Assembly (NCBI RefSeq): GCF_029873475.1
Contig: NZ_CP123499.1
Coordinates: 1,550,001-1,614,000 of the forward strand
Origin: Arsenophonus sp. aPb
Lineage (GTDB): Bacteria > Pseudomonadota > Gammaproteobacteria > Enterobacterales > Enterobacteriaceae
Length of the DNA stretch: 64,000 nucleotides
Direction of reading: 5' to 3'
Positions within the stretch are counted from its first letter, which is position 1; every line of letters begins with the position of its first letter. The position numbers and the translations under genes are program-made. The notes under the pieces were generated by a model. The model made no database searches. It was not told the origin of the DNA and saw only the letters and a program-made list of their open reading frames with translations. Of the stretch, positions 8,182 to 16,783 are shown piece after piece.

Positions 8182-9714
8182 ATGCGTATTGGTGTACCGA
8201 AAGAAAGAATTACCAATGAAGCACGTATTGCAGCAACACCATTAACAATAAAGCAGCTAATTAAACTAGGTTTTTCTGTCGTCGTTGAACGAGAAGCGGG
8301 CCATCTTGCTAGTTTCGAAGATGCTGCTTTTGAGCAAGCTGGCGCTGAAATTGTCGAGCAACAATCTGTGTGGAATGCAGATATTATTTTTAAAGTTAAT
8401 GCTCCGCTAGAAACCGAAATCGCGCTTATCAAAGAGGGGGCAATATTAGTTAGCTTCATTTGGCCGGCACAACAGCCAGATTTGATGCAAAAATTAGCAG
8501 AGCGTAAAATTACCGTATTAGCAATGGATGCAGTGCCACGTATTTCCAGGGCTCAGTCACTTGATGCACTAAGTTCTATGGCTAACGTTGCTGGTTATCG
8601 TGCAGTGGTAGAAGCAGCCTATCAATTTGGGCGTTTTTTTACGGGGCAAATTACTGCTGCTGGCAAAGTGCCGCCAGCTAAAATAATGGTTATTGGTGCA
8701 GGTGTTGCCGGTTTAGCAGCAATAGGTGCAGCAGGTAGTCTTGGGGCTATTGTGCGAGCATTTGATACCAGACCAGAAGTAAAAGAACAAGTACAAAGCA
8801 TGGGGGCTGAGTATCTCGAATTGGATTTTAAGCAGGATTCGGCACGCAGTGATGGTTATGCTAAAGAGATGTCCGAGGCTTTTATTCAAGCTGAAATGGC
8901 TTTATTCGCTAAACAAGCAAAAGAAGTGGATATTATTATCACCACCGCATTGATACCAGGAAAACCTGCGCCAAAATTGATTACCAAAGAGATGGTTGAC
9001 TCGATGAAGCCTGGTAGTGTAATCGTTGATTTAGCCGCGCAGTCGGGCGGAAATTGCGAGTTAACCCAAGCAGATAAACTGATCGTTACTGATCATGAGG
9101 TTAAAATTATTGGCTATACTGATTTACCCAGTCGTTTACCGACACAATCTTCACAACTTTATGCAACTAATATCGTTAATTTAATCAAGCTGCTTTGTAA
9201 AGAAAAAAATGGTCAACTAGCCATTGATTTTGATGATATTGTTGTGCGTGCGGTCACTGTTATTAAAGAAGGAGAAATTACCTGGCCGTCTCCACCGATT
9301 CACGTATCCCAACAACCGCAAACAAAAAATCAACTGATAAAATATGAAGAAAAACCGGCAACGAAAAAAATCTCCCCCTGGTTAAAATATATTTCTCTAA
9401 TGTTGGCAATTATACTTTTTAGTGGTTTTGCGAGTGTAGCACCTAAAGATTTTCTTTCTCATTTTACCGTATTTGCGCTGGCATGTGTTGTTGGCTACTA
9501 CGTTGTATGGAATGTTAGCCATTCACTGCATACGCCACTTATGTCAGTAACCAATGCGATTTCTGGTATTATCGTGGTAGGTGCATTATTGCAAATTGGC
9601 AGCGGTGGTTGGGTTACTTTCTTCTCATTTGTTGCAGTACTAATTGCCAGTATCAATATTTTTGGTGGATTTACAGTCACGCAACGTATGCTGAAAATGT
9701 TCCGTAAAGGGTAA
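8182..9714 (+). CDS. pntA: NAD(P) transhydrogenase subunit alpha
   Basis: The 510-residue subunit of the proton-translocating transhydrogenase transfers hydride from NADH to NADP while protons cross the inner membrane. The N-terminal NAD-binding domain has the RIGVPKERITNEARIAATP start typical of PntA and alanine dehydrogenases, and a Rossmann loop VIGAGVAGLAAIGAAGSLGA near residues 171-190. A Lys/Pro-rich linker leads to about four C-terminal membrane segments from residue 395. Length equals the E. coli protein. It is followed 12 bases later by pntB, forming the pntAB operon. Confidence 0.97.
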   Translation: MRIGVPKERITNEARIAATPLTIKQLIKLGFSVVVEREAGHLASFEDAAFEQAGAEIVEQQSVWNADIIFKVNAPLETEIALIKEGAILVSFIWPAQQPDLMQKLAERKITVLAMDAVPRISRAQSLDALSSMANVAGYRAVVEAAYQFGRFFTGQITAAGKVPPAKIMVIGAGVAGLAAIGAAGSLGAIVRAFDTRPEVKEQVQSMGAEYLELDFKQDSARSDGYAKEMSEAFIQAEMALFAKQAKEVDIIITTALIPGKPAPKLITKEMVDSMKPGSVIVDLAAQSGGNCELTQADKLIVTDHEVKIIGYTDLPSRLPTQSSQLYATNIVNLIKLLCKEKNGQLAIDFDDIVVRAVTVIKEGEITWPSPPIHVSQQPQTKNQLIKYEEKPATKKISPWLKYISLMLAIILFSGFASVAPKDFLSHFTVFALACVVGYYVVWNVSHSLHTPLMSVTNAISGIIVVGALLQIGSGGWVTFFSFVAVLIASINIFGGFTVTQRMLKMFRKG

Positions 9715-9726
9715 GGGGTTTAAATT

Positions 9727-11115
9727 ATGTCGAGTGGAATGGTAACAGCAGCATATATTGTGGCGGCTATCTTATTTATTTTCAGCCTAGCTGGTTTGTC
9801 TCGTCACGAAAGTTCTAAACGCGGTAATATATTGGGTATTACCGGAATGGCAATTGCTTTAATTGCAACTATCTTAGGTCCCGATGCGCATAATATTGGC
9901 TGGATTATTATTGCAATGGTTATTGGTGGTGTTATTGGGGTGCGTTTAGCAAATAAAGTCGCCATGACTGAGATGCCAGAACTGGTTGCTATTTTGCATA
10001 GTTTCGTCGGTTTGGCTGCTGTTTTAGTCGGTTTTAATAGCTTTATTGCTCATGAAGTATTTTCAGAAAATATAATGGAGAATATTCATCTGACAGAAAT
10101 TTTCCTAGGTATTTTTATTGGGGCAGTAACATTTACTGGCTCAATTGTTGCTTATGGTAAATTATGCGGCAAAATAGCATCTAAACCCTTAATGCTTCCT
10201 AATCGCCATAAACTTAATTTATTGGCGTTATTAATTTCATTTATTTTGCTAGTTATTTTTGTCAAAACGACAGCTATTGGCTTGCAAGTATTTGTCTTAT
10301 TAATGATGACCATCATTGCCTTAGCATTTGGCTGGCATTTAGTCTCTTCAATTGGTGGTGCAGATATGCCAGTTGTGGTATCAATGCTGAACTCTTATTC
10401 AGGATGGGCCGCCGCTGCTGCAGGTTTTATGTTGAGTAATGACTTGCTAATTGTTACTGGGGCGCTAGTGGGTTCTTCAGGTGCGATTTTATCTTACATT
10501 ATGTGTAAAGCCATGAATCGCTCTTTTATTAGTGTCATTGCTGGCGGGTTTGGTACTGATGGAATATTAGTGGATGATGAACATAGTCAAGGAAATTATC
10601 GTGAAACCACAGCGGATGAGGTGGCTGAATTATTAAAAAATTCCCATTCGGTAATTATTACTCCTGGCTATGGAATGGCGGTGGCACAGGCTCAGTACCC
10701 CATCCACGATATTACACTAAAATTACGTGAAAAAGGGATTAATGTTCGTTTTGCAATCCATCCTGTTGCAGGACGTTTGCCTGGTCATATGAATGTATTA
10801 TTAGCTGAAGCCAAAGTACCTTACGATATCGTTTTAGAGCTCGACGAAATAAATGATGATTTTGCTAGTACAGACACAGTATTAGTGATTGGGGCAAATG
10901 ATACTGTTAATCCAGCAGCACAAGATGATCCTAATAGCCCGATAGCGGGTATGCCTGTCCTGGAAGTTTGGAAAGCGCAAAATGTGATTGTATTTAAACG
11001 ATCAATGAACACGGGTTATGCTGGCGTTCAGAATCCATTATTTTTTAAAGAAAATACCCAAATGCTATTCGGTGATGCAAAAGTAAGCGTAGAAGCTATT
11101 TTGCGTGCTTTATAA
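9727..11115 (+). CDS. pntB: NAD(P) transhydrogenase subunit beta
   Basis: The 462-residue partner of PntA has eight or nine membrane segments in the first 270 residues. A soluble NADP-binding domain follows, containing VIITPGYGMAVAQAQYP, RFAIHPVAGRLPGHMNVLLAEA and VLVIGANDTVNPAAQDDPNSPI, all hallmarks of domain III. Length equals E. coli PntB. It lies 12 bases behind pntA and is convergent with uspE, with only 22 bases between the two stops. Confidence 0.97.
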   Translation: MSSGMVTAAYIVAAILFIFSLAGLSRHESSKRGNILGITGMAIALIATILGPDAHNIGWIIIAMVIGGVIGVRLANKVAMTEMPELVAILHSFVGLAAVLVGFNSFIAHEVFSENIMENIHLTEIFLGIFIGAVTFTGSIVAYGKLCGKIASKPLMLPNRHKLNLLALLISFILLVIFVKTTAIGLQVFVLLMMTIIALAFGWHLVSSIGGADMPVVVSMLNSYSGWAAAAAGFMLSNDLLIVTGALVGSSGAILSYIMCKAMNRSFISVIAGGFGTDGILVDDEHSQGNYRETTADEVAELLKNSHSVIITPGYGMAVAQAQYPIHDITLKLREKGINVRFAIHPVAGRLPGHMNVLLAEAKVPYDIVLELDEINDDFASTDTVLVIGANDTVNPAAQDDPNSPIAGMPVLEVWKAQNVIVFKRSMNTGYAGVQNPLFFKENTQMLFGDAKVSVEAILRAL

Positions 11116-11137
11116 GATTTTTAATAATCTCATGGCT

Positions 11138-12091
11138 CTATTTGGTAGGGCCATTTGCTGGGTTTATTGGACAAACAAAACCATCCGGTTTAATGGCCAA
11201 TAAATCACATCTTAACTTATCAATGATCTGTTCAGCGGTATTGCCTAAAAACGCCGCCGAAATACCTGTTCTACCTAAAATACCCAGTACAACAATACCT
11301 GCATGTAATTCGTCACAGATTTCAGGGATTATTTTCTCAACGGGTCCTTCAACAACATGAGTATATTTTTCATCTATGGTAAATTTTTGTCTTAATTTTT
11401 TCATCGCAATAAGATGTTGGCCCCGCAAGGCCTGATTGTAGATATTTGGATCAAAATCCGGTAATTCAATAGCAATATTTATTGGGGCAACAGGGTAGGC
11501 ACTCACGAGATGTATATGTGGACTTTTAACAATCCTATGACTAATATTTTTCGTTTCCTTGATTAATTTAATATTAAGTTTCTCATGATAGGATTCTTCG
11601 TTAGATAAATTAACTGCAACAACAATAGCACCATCGTTAGGCCATACTTTGTCTTTTACCATCCAGACTGGACAAGGACATTTACGTAGTAAATGCCAAT
11701 CAAGGGGGGTAAATATCATGGCATCAAAGCGATCATTTTGAGGAGCCATTTTTAATAATAAATCATGTTTATCGGCAATAACTTCTTGAATAATTGCTTC
11801 ATAAGGTTTGTTATGCCATATCACTTTGATTTCAATATCAATGCCAGCCTCTAAATAGTAGTGTGCTTGTTGTTTTATCCATACTTTTCGCTGACTAATA
11901 ACACCTTTGCGCATTGCATTGCGTTCTTCTGGTGATAATAAGGTTGTCATGTCATAAGAGAGATCATAGATCGGCAAGAAAGCCTTAATGCGTCCACCAT
12001 TGCGTTGTACTATATATACAGCACGTCGGAGTGCAGGTTGGTCATCCTGATTTGGATCGATAGCAACTAACAGATTCCGGTAATTAGCCAT
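11138..12091 (-). CDS. uspE: Universal stress protein E
   Basis: The 317-residue protein consists of two tandem Usp domains, the first starting MANYRNLLVAIDPNQDDQPA and the second near VVAVNLSNEE, ending with VVLGILGRTGISAAFLGNTAEQIID. That layout and length match E. coli UspE. The G-x2-G-x9-G(S/T) type loop near the end is the nucleotide-binding signature region of Usp proteins. GAGGA precedes the ATG. It is next to fnr and read in the same direction, 138 bases downstream of it, as in other enterics. Confidence 0.93.
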   Translation of the reverse strand: MANYRNLLVAIDPNQDDQPALRRAVYIVQRNGGRIKAFLPIYDLSYDMTTLLSPEERNAMRKGVISQRKVWIKQQAHYYLEAGIDIEIKVIWHNKPYEAIIQEVIADKHDLLLKMAPQNDRFDAMIFTPLDWHLLRKCPCPVWMVKDKVWPNDGAIVVAVNLSNEESYHEKLNIKLIKETKNISHRIVKSPHIHLVSAYPVAPINIAIELPDFDPNIYNQALRGQHLIAMKKLRQKFTIDEKYTHVVEGPVEKIIPEICDELHAGIVVLGILGRTGISAAFLGNTAEQIIDKLRCDLLAIKPDGFVCPINPANGPTK

Positions 12092-12229
12092 AATGGTTCC
12101 TCTAAGAGGCTGAACAACATTTATATCACTAAAGATAAACCAATATGGGTTATGATAATAGATAGTAATATAGCCAAATCACAAAAAAATAATAAGTTAA
12201 TGTGATCTGGCCTACATTTATGAAGATGT

Positions 12230-12976
12230 TTAAGCTGAGGTTTTACCCGCAATTTCGGTCAGCTTATACATATCATTAATTGTGATATATTTACCTTTGA
12301 CACTGAGAGTATAATTTTTTTGGAAGCGACCCAATAAACGACTAATTGTTTCAACGGTTAAACCGAGATAATTACCAATATCACCTCGAGTCATCGTTAG
12401 GCGAAATTCTTTTGCTGAGAAACCACGTTGAGCAAAACGACGAGACAGATTATAAATAAAAGCAGCTAATCTTTCTTCAGCATTTTTTTTCGAAAGCAGT
12501 AATATCATCTCTTGATCATCCTTAATTTCACCACTCATCAATCTCATTATTTGTTGCCGCAAATTAGGCATTTTACCTGAAAGGTCGTCGAGTGTTTCAA
12601 AAGGAATTTCACAAACCATTGAAGTTTCAAGAGCTTGAGCAAAACTTGGATGTTGATTATGGATAATAGCATCAAAACCAACAAGATCACCGGCTAAATG
12701 GAAACCGGTAATTTGTTCATCACCTTCCTCGGTAATAGTATAACTTTTTATAGTACCTGACCGGATGGCATAAAGTGATTTTAATTCATCACCCGCTTTA
12801 AATAGGGTTTGCCCTTTTTGGATTGGTTTTTTACGTTCAATAATATTATCGAGTTGATCCAGTTCATGTTCATTCAATGTGAATGGAATACAAAGCTGGC
12901 TAATACTGCAGTCCTGGCAATGGATAGCGCAGCCACCAGACTGGATTCGGCGAACAACGCGTTTTTCTGGGATCAT
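12230..12976 (-). CDS. fnr: FNR, oxygen-sensing transcriptional regulator
   Basis: FNR switches gene expression to anaerobic growth through an oxygen-labile [4Fe-4S] cluster. The ligands are all present: C20, C23 and C29 in CAIHCQDCSISQLC, plus C122 in TSMVCEIPF. The cyclic-nucleotide-binding fold, dimer helix and helix-turn-helix with TVETISRLLGRF follow, the last containing the E-x2-S-R residues that read TTGAT. The 248-residue length fits E. coli (250). The start at 12976 (MIPEKRVVRR) was chosen over 13027 because it matches the family start and because an FNR box lies at 13005-13018, inside what would otherwise be coding sequence. Confidence 0.97.
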   Translation of the reverse strand: MIPEKRVVRRIQSGGCAIHCQDCSISQLCIPFTLNEHELDQLDNIIERKKPIQKGQTLFKAGDELKSLYAIRSGTIKSYTITEEGDEQITGFHLAGDLVGFDAIIHNQHPSFAQALETSMVCEIPFETLDDLSGKMPNLRQQIMRLMSGEIKDDQEMILLLSKKNAEERLAAFIYNLSRRFAQRGFSAKEFRLTMTRGDIGNYLGLTVETISRLLGRFQKNYTLSVKGKYITINDMYKLTEIAGKTSA

Positions 12977-13004
12977 ATTACTTGACTCATTATGATAAGA
13001 AATA

Positions 13005-13018
13005 TTGATTTTAGTCAA
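13005..13018. promoter_or_regulatory. FNR box upstream of fnr (autoregulation)
   Basis: TTGAT-TTTA-GTCAA matches the FNR consensus TTGAT-N4-ATCAA at nine of ten positions. It lies 29 bases upstream of the fnr start codon, where bound FNR would obstruct transcription. E. coli fnr is known to repress itself moderately under anaerobic conditions, so this placement is expected. Confidence 0.7.
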
Positions 13019-13027
13019 TTTTAACAC

Positions 13028-13450
13028 ATATTCTGCGCTTGAGTAAAAGAATTAATAATTAGTTGTATTTTTATTTAACTACTATTATCAATATAAGCAG
13101 TTCACTTGACAGTCATTTATTTTACTTAAGCTAATTGTTATAACTTATAGAAAAGTAAAAATAAAATCAAATTTTGTCTAATAATATATTAATTTTTAAT
13201 TAGTTTTGAAAATGTGGTTATTTATAATTTTAAACTTTATTTATTTGTTTTTAGTAAAATTTATTTTCTAATAATATTACTTAATAAAGTTTTTTTATTA
13301 TAAAACATATTCATTCGGATAGATTTTATTAATCAATATATGATTTAGAAACGACGTTTTTTTAAAATTTTACCAACTAATAACTTATAGAAATAGTTTT
13401 ATTGGTGTTTTATTATTTTTTTATAGTAAATAGTTTAGAGGTGGTGAATA
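13028..13450. other. AT-rich divergent promoter region
   Basis: About 420 bases of extremely low GC between fnr and the rightward orphan gene at 13451. Nothing beyond likely promoters can be seen. Confidence 0.4.
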
Positions 13451-14074
13451 GTGAAAGGTTGGCAGTTAGGCATTGCTATTACCATCATATTGCAGATTAA
13501 GGAGTGTTATGCTGTAACGCTATTTTTTTCTTATCCGCAAGCAATATCATGTCCATTCTTAGCGCAGCAACGTGGGTCTGACAATTTTTATCCACCACTT
13601 AGTAATGAAAATCACGTTTTTAGTCAAAAAACGAGGTTTATACCAACTTTACAGGCTAACAAAAAAACAACAATAAATTCTATGTCAATGAAGTGTTATA
13701 TAAATTATCTTATCAATATGAAAAATCAATATAAATCGCCATCGAATTTAACAATAAGTAATATATGTAACTCAGTAAGTGACACTGTCACTAAAGCCTG
13801 TTTAAAACAACAAAAAAATAATGTAAATGATAAGTTGAAGGTCAATTTTATTACAACAAATAACACAAAGAAATTTTATTTTAATAATCTAAATCAGTTT
13901 TTTAGTAGTAGAGAATTAAATAGAATGAAAAATTTTGATGCTATGGAAATTGAGTTTTATATAAATTATAAAATAAATCATAAAGTTAGTCTTGGAACGA
14001 GATTTCTTAACGAAATAGATGGTATTAATTATAAATTAACTAAATTTGACTTTATTGCTCAGTGGCATTTCTGA
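13451..14074 (+). CDS. Orphan exported protein, possible outer-membrane barrel
   Basis: I do not recognise this 207-residue protein. It starts with GTG behind a good ribosome site (GAGGTGGTG, about eight bases upstream) and has a short hydrophobic export signal (QLGIAITIILQIKECYA). Its last third reads like antiparallel membrane strands, and the chain ends in DFIAQWHF, with a terminal phenylalanine and alternating hydrophobics. That is the usual C-terminal signal for BamA-inserted outer-membrane proteins. The middle is Asn/Lys-rich and poorly structured, with six cysteines. It may be a reduced or diverged outer-membrane protein. Base composition is more AT-rich than flanking genes. Confidence 0.5.
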   Translation: MKGWQLGIAITIILQIKECYAVTLFFSYPQAISCPFLAQQRGSDNFYPPLSNENHVFSQKTRFIPTLQANKKTTINSMSMKCYINYLINMKNQYKSPSNLTISNICNSVSDTVTKACLKQQKNNVNDKLKVNFITTNNTKKFYFNNLNQFFSSRELNRMKNFDAMEIEFYINYKINHKVSLGTRFLNEIDGINYKLTKFDFIAQWHF

Positions 14075-14202
14075 TCAAACTTTTCATTTTTTATATATAG
14101 TCAAAAGATAATATTAAATATTGGTTAAATTATTAGAGGAAAATTTTACGGCTCTCAAGTACAATAATCAGTTGACTGGCTCAGCAACGGAGTTACTATT
14201 GA

Positions 14203-15222
14203 ATGCCGCACCATCATATAGATACTTTACCAAAAACGATGCTTGCCATCGAAATTGTGGGGCCAGGCGGCCCAGAAAAACTTAAACCCACCCAATTACC
14301 ACTAATAAAACCACCAAAATCTCATTTACTTGTTAAGGTTGCCGCTGCGGGTGTAAATCGTCCAGATGTTTTTCAGCGTATGGGGGTTTATCCACCTCCA
14401 GCAGATGCATCTCCAATACCAGGATTAGAAATTTCTGGTCAAGTTGTTAGTGTCGGAGAAGGTTGTCAGCGTTGGAAAAAAGGCGATAAAGTTTGTGCTT
14501 TAGTTGCCGGAGGAGGATATGCTGAATACTGTTTGGTGCATGAAGCTATCGCTTTACCTATTGGTGATCTCAGTTATATCGAAGCGGCGGCACTGCCAGA
14601 AAACTTTTTTACTGTTTGGGCTAATGTTTTTCAAATTGGTCAACTTAAAAAAAATGAAACTGTTCTCATCCATGGTGGTACCTCTGGTATTGGTAGTGTC
14701 GCTATTATGTTAGCGAAAATTTTTGGTGCTAAAGTATTTACAACCGTTGGTTCAGTGGAAAAAATGAAGGTGGCTTCTTCTTTAGGCGCTGATAAAGTTA
14801 TTAACTATGTAACAGACGATTTTGCTGAAAAAATAGCTCAATATACCCAAAATAAAGGGGTCAATATGGTGGTTGATCTGATTGGTGGCGATTATGTGAA
14901 TAAAAATTATCAAATTGCCGCTAAATATGGCCGTATCATTCAAGTTGGTATGATGCGTGGGGCACCTCAGCAGGTAAATTTGATGCCATTAATGGTTAAA
15001 CAATTAGTTCATACGGGTTCAACAATGCGAGCAAGGACGTTAGTGGAAAAAATAGCCATTGCAAACGCGTTAGAAAATAAAGTTTGGCCATTGATTAATA
15101 CAGGTAAAATCAACCCTATTATTGCTAAAACGTATCCATTAGAACAAGCAGCAAAAGCGCATCGTTTTATGGAGTCAGGTGATTTAATTGGTAAACTAGT
15201 ATTAGTTAATGAGCACTTTTGA
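14203..15222 (+). CDS. NAD(P)H quinone oxidoreductase, PIG3-like MDR
   Basis: The 339-residue medium-chain reductase has GLEISGQVVSVGEG and KGDKVCALVAGGGYAEYC in the N-terminal domain, then LIHGGTSGIGSVAIMLAKIFGA as the NADPH loop and GRIIQVGMMRGAP later. The family-specific LPENFFTVWANVF motif points to the PIG3/zeta-crystallin-like group of quinone reductases. No zinc ligands are present. It lies upstream of an unrelated exported protein and close to ahpCF; a shared role in redox stress is possible but unproven. The start is supported by GGAG upstream. Confidence 0.85.
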   Translation: MPHHHIDTLPKTMLAIEIVGPGGPEKLKPTQLPLIKPPKSHLLVKVAAAGVNRPDVFQRMGVYPPPADASPIPGLEISGQVVSVGEGCQRWKKGDKVCALVAGGGYAEYCLVHEAIALPIGDLSYIEAAALPENFFTVWANVFQIGQLKKNETVLIHGGTSGIGSVAIMLAKIFGAKVFTTVGSVEKMKVASSLGADKVINYVTDDFAEKIAQYTQNKGVNMVVDLIGGDYVNKNYQIAAKYGRIIQVGMMRGAPQQVNLMPLMVKQLVHTGSTMRARTLVEKIAIANALENKVWPLINTGKINPIIAKTYPLEQAAKAHRFMESGDLIGKLVLVNEHF

Positions 15223-15265
15223 TATTGTTTTTTAGTATCGTTTTCATCTTACTGAGAGCTATTTT

Positions 15266-15910
15266 ATGATTAAATATGTATTATTAAATTACATGAATAA
15301 ACAGTCTAATTACCTAAAATTACTTGTTATATTATTACCTTTACAAGTTTTCGCTTATGATGAACAAGCTTCGTTAGAACAGTATCCGACAAAAGATATT
15401 GTGGCATATTTTAAGCAAGCACAACAAGAAGGCTTAACTGGTATTGCTCAAAAAAGCAAGTCGGTCTATGCGCGGCTAGCAACGCCGGGTGAAATTATTA
15501 AGACCATTATTAAAGGCGTTGGAACTGAGGGTATATCACCGCCAGCTCAAGAGGGTGATTGGGTGGTGGAAAATATTTGTCCAGCCACAGGTAATGAGCA
15601 ATATCTGGTTAAAGAAGCAAAATTTCACCAATATTATCATGATCCTGTTACCGTATTAGGTAAGCCCAATTATTTACGTTTTATTCCTACTGGTAAAATG
15701 ATGAATTATTTTATTGTACCAGAAACCGAATCGGCGTTTACCTTTATTAATAGTTGGGGGAAAAAACAATTATTACGTGCAGGCGATATTCTTATTCAGC
15801 CTGTTAGTCAGACTCAAAGTTTTTATCGAGTGCCAAAGCAGTCATTTTTATGTACATACAATATTGTTGTAACTGCACACAAAACGCCAAATGATCTTGC
15901 CAGTAATTAG
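15266..15910 (+). CDS. Exported protein of unknown function (possible PGDYG-like)
   Basis: The 214-residue protein has a hydrophobic N-terminus ending LLPLQVFA, so it is probably secreted to the periplasm; the signal peptide may start at the internal MNKQSNYLKLL (residue 10). The centre contains EGDWVVENICPATGNEQYLVKEAKFHQYY, which resembles the D-W-x-V-x-G-E-x-Y-x-V pattern of PGDYG-type proteins, and later LLRAGDILIQP. No catalytic residues are obvious. It lies 43 bases behind the quinone reductase gene and could be co-transcribed with it. Confidence 0.55.
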   Translation: MIKYVLLNYMNKQSNYLKLLVILLPLQVFAYDEQASLEQYPTKDIVAYFKQAQQEGLTGIAQKSKSVYARLATPGEIIKTIIKGVGTEGISPPAQEGDWVVENICPATGNEQYLVKEAKFHQYYHDPVTVLGKPNYLRFIPTGKMMNYFIVPETESAFTFINSWGKKQLLRAGDILIQPVSQTQSFYRVPKQSFLCTYNIVVTAHKTPNDLASN

Positions 15911-16029
15911 CAATTGGTACGGTGATACTGATTATTTTCTAATTGATATCCTTAAAATTAATCAGACACATCATTTTTAAGTGAAAATCGACTCATTCAT
16001 CGGTTTTTTGTATCTTATATTTTCTTACA

Positions 16030-16066
16030 ATAGGTAATACCTATTGAATTAATAGTAGAAAGGAAT
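16030..16066 (+). promoter_or_regulatory. OxyR operator upstream of ahpC
   Basis: The sequence reads ATAG-N7-CTAT-N7-ATAG-N7-GAAT, that is three exact tetrads of the four in the OxyR consensus ATAG-N7-CTAT-N7-ATAG-N7-CTAT, at the correct 11-base spacing. It ends about 60 bases before the ahpC start, right where OxyR activates ahpC in E. coli. The fourth tetrad is degenerate. Confidence 0.8.
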
Positions 16067-16126
16067 TAGACGTAATATCTTTATGTTTATACATTAAGTA
16101 CATATCAAATAGAAGGGAGCAGTAAA

Positions 16127-16714
16127 ATGTCTTTGGTTAATACTGAAATTAAGCCTTTTCAAAATACCGCCTTTAAAGATGGAAAATTTATTGAGATATC
16201 TGAAAAAGATATAAAAGGTAAATGGAGCATTTTTTTCTTTTATCCTGCTGATTTTACCTTTGTTTGCCCAACTGAATTAGGTGACTTAGCTGATCATTAT
16301 GAAGAGTTCCAGAAATTAGGCGTCGAAATTTATTCTGTTTCAACGGATACCCATTTTACTCATAAAGAGTGGCATAGTCACTCAGATACGATTGGTAAAA
16401 TTAAATATACCATGATTGGTGATCCAAGTTGGACATTAACGCGTAATTTTGAAGTGATGCGTAAGTATCAAGAAAATGATGAACAGAAAGAATTAGGATT
16501 AGCGGATCGTGGTACGTTTATTGTTGATCCGAAAGGTATTATTCAAGCAGTAGAAATTACTGCTGAAGGTATCGGACGTGATGCATCCGATCTATTACGT
16601 AAAATCAAAGCTGCGCAATATGTCGCAAGCCATCCAGGGGAAGTCTGTCCCGCCAAATGGAAAGAAGGAGAAGCTACATTATCGCCTTCACTTGATTTGG
16701 TAGGAAAAATCTAA
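16127..16714 (+). CDS. ahpC: Alkyl hydroperoxide reductase subunit C (peroxiredoxin)
   Basis: This typical 2-Cys peroxiredoxin reduces hydrogen peroxide and organic peroxides in the cytoplasm. The peroxidatic cysteine is C47 in FTFVCPTE and the resolving cysteine is C174 in GEVCPAKW. The 195-residue length is slightly above the E. coli 187, with the extra residues spread rather than a new domain. AAGGGAG lies upstream of the ATG. It is the first gene of an ahpCF operon behind an OxyR operator. Confidence 0.96.
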   Translation: MSLVNTEIKPFQNTAFKDGKFIEISEKDIKGKWSIFFFYPADFTFVCPTELGDLADHYEEFQKLGVEIYSVSTDTHFTHKEWHSHSDTIGKIKYTMIGDPSWTLTRNFEVMRKYQENDEQKELGLADRGTFIVDPKGIIQAVEITAEGIGRDASDLLRKIKAAQYVASHPGEVCPAKWKEGEATLSPSLDLVGKI

Positions 16715-16745
16715 TTAAAAACTTTGTGAGTAATTTTACTGTATT

Positions 16746-16770
16746 CGGGTGCATTAGCACCCGTTTTTTT
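16746..16770 (+). terminator. Intercistronic hairpin between ahpC and ahpF
   Basis: CGGGTGC-ATTA-GCACCCG followed by seven T has every feature of an intrinsic terminator, yet ahpF begins only 14 bases later. It probably acts as a partial terminator or mRNA-stabilising end that makes AhpC more abundant than AhpF. Confidence 0.85.
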
Positions 16771-16783
16771 CGGGGATAAAGCA

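Noticed and set aside
11132..11153. Nine-pair hairpin between pntB and uspE, considered as a terminator
   Set aside because: It overlaps the uspE stop codon and lacks a T tract on either strand.
15860..15876. TGTTGTAACT, considered as a third Ter site
   Set aside because: The invariant G of AGTATG is missing, the flanks do not match, and it lies in a coding sequence.
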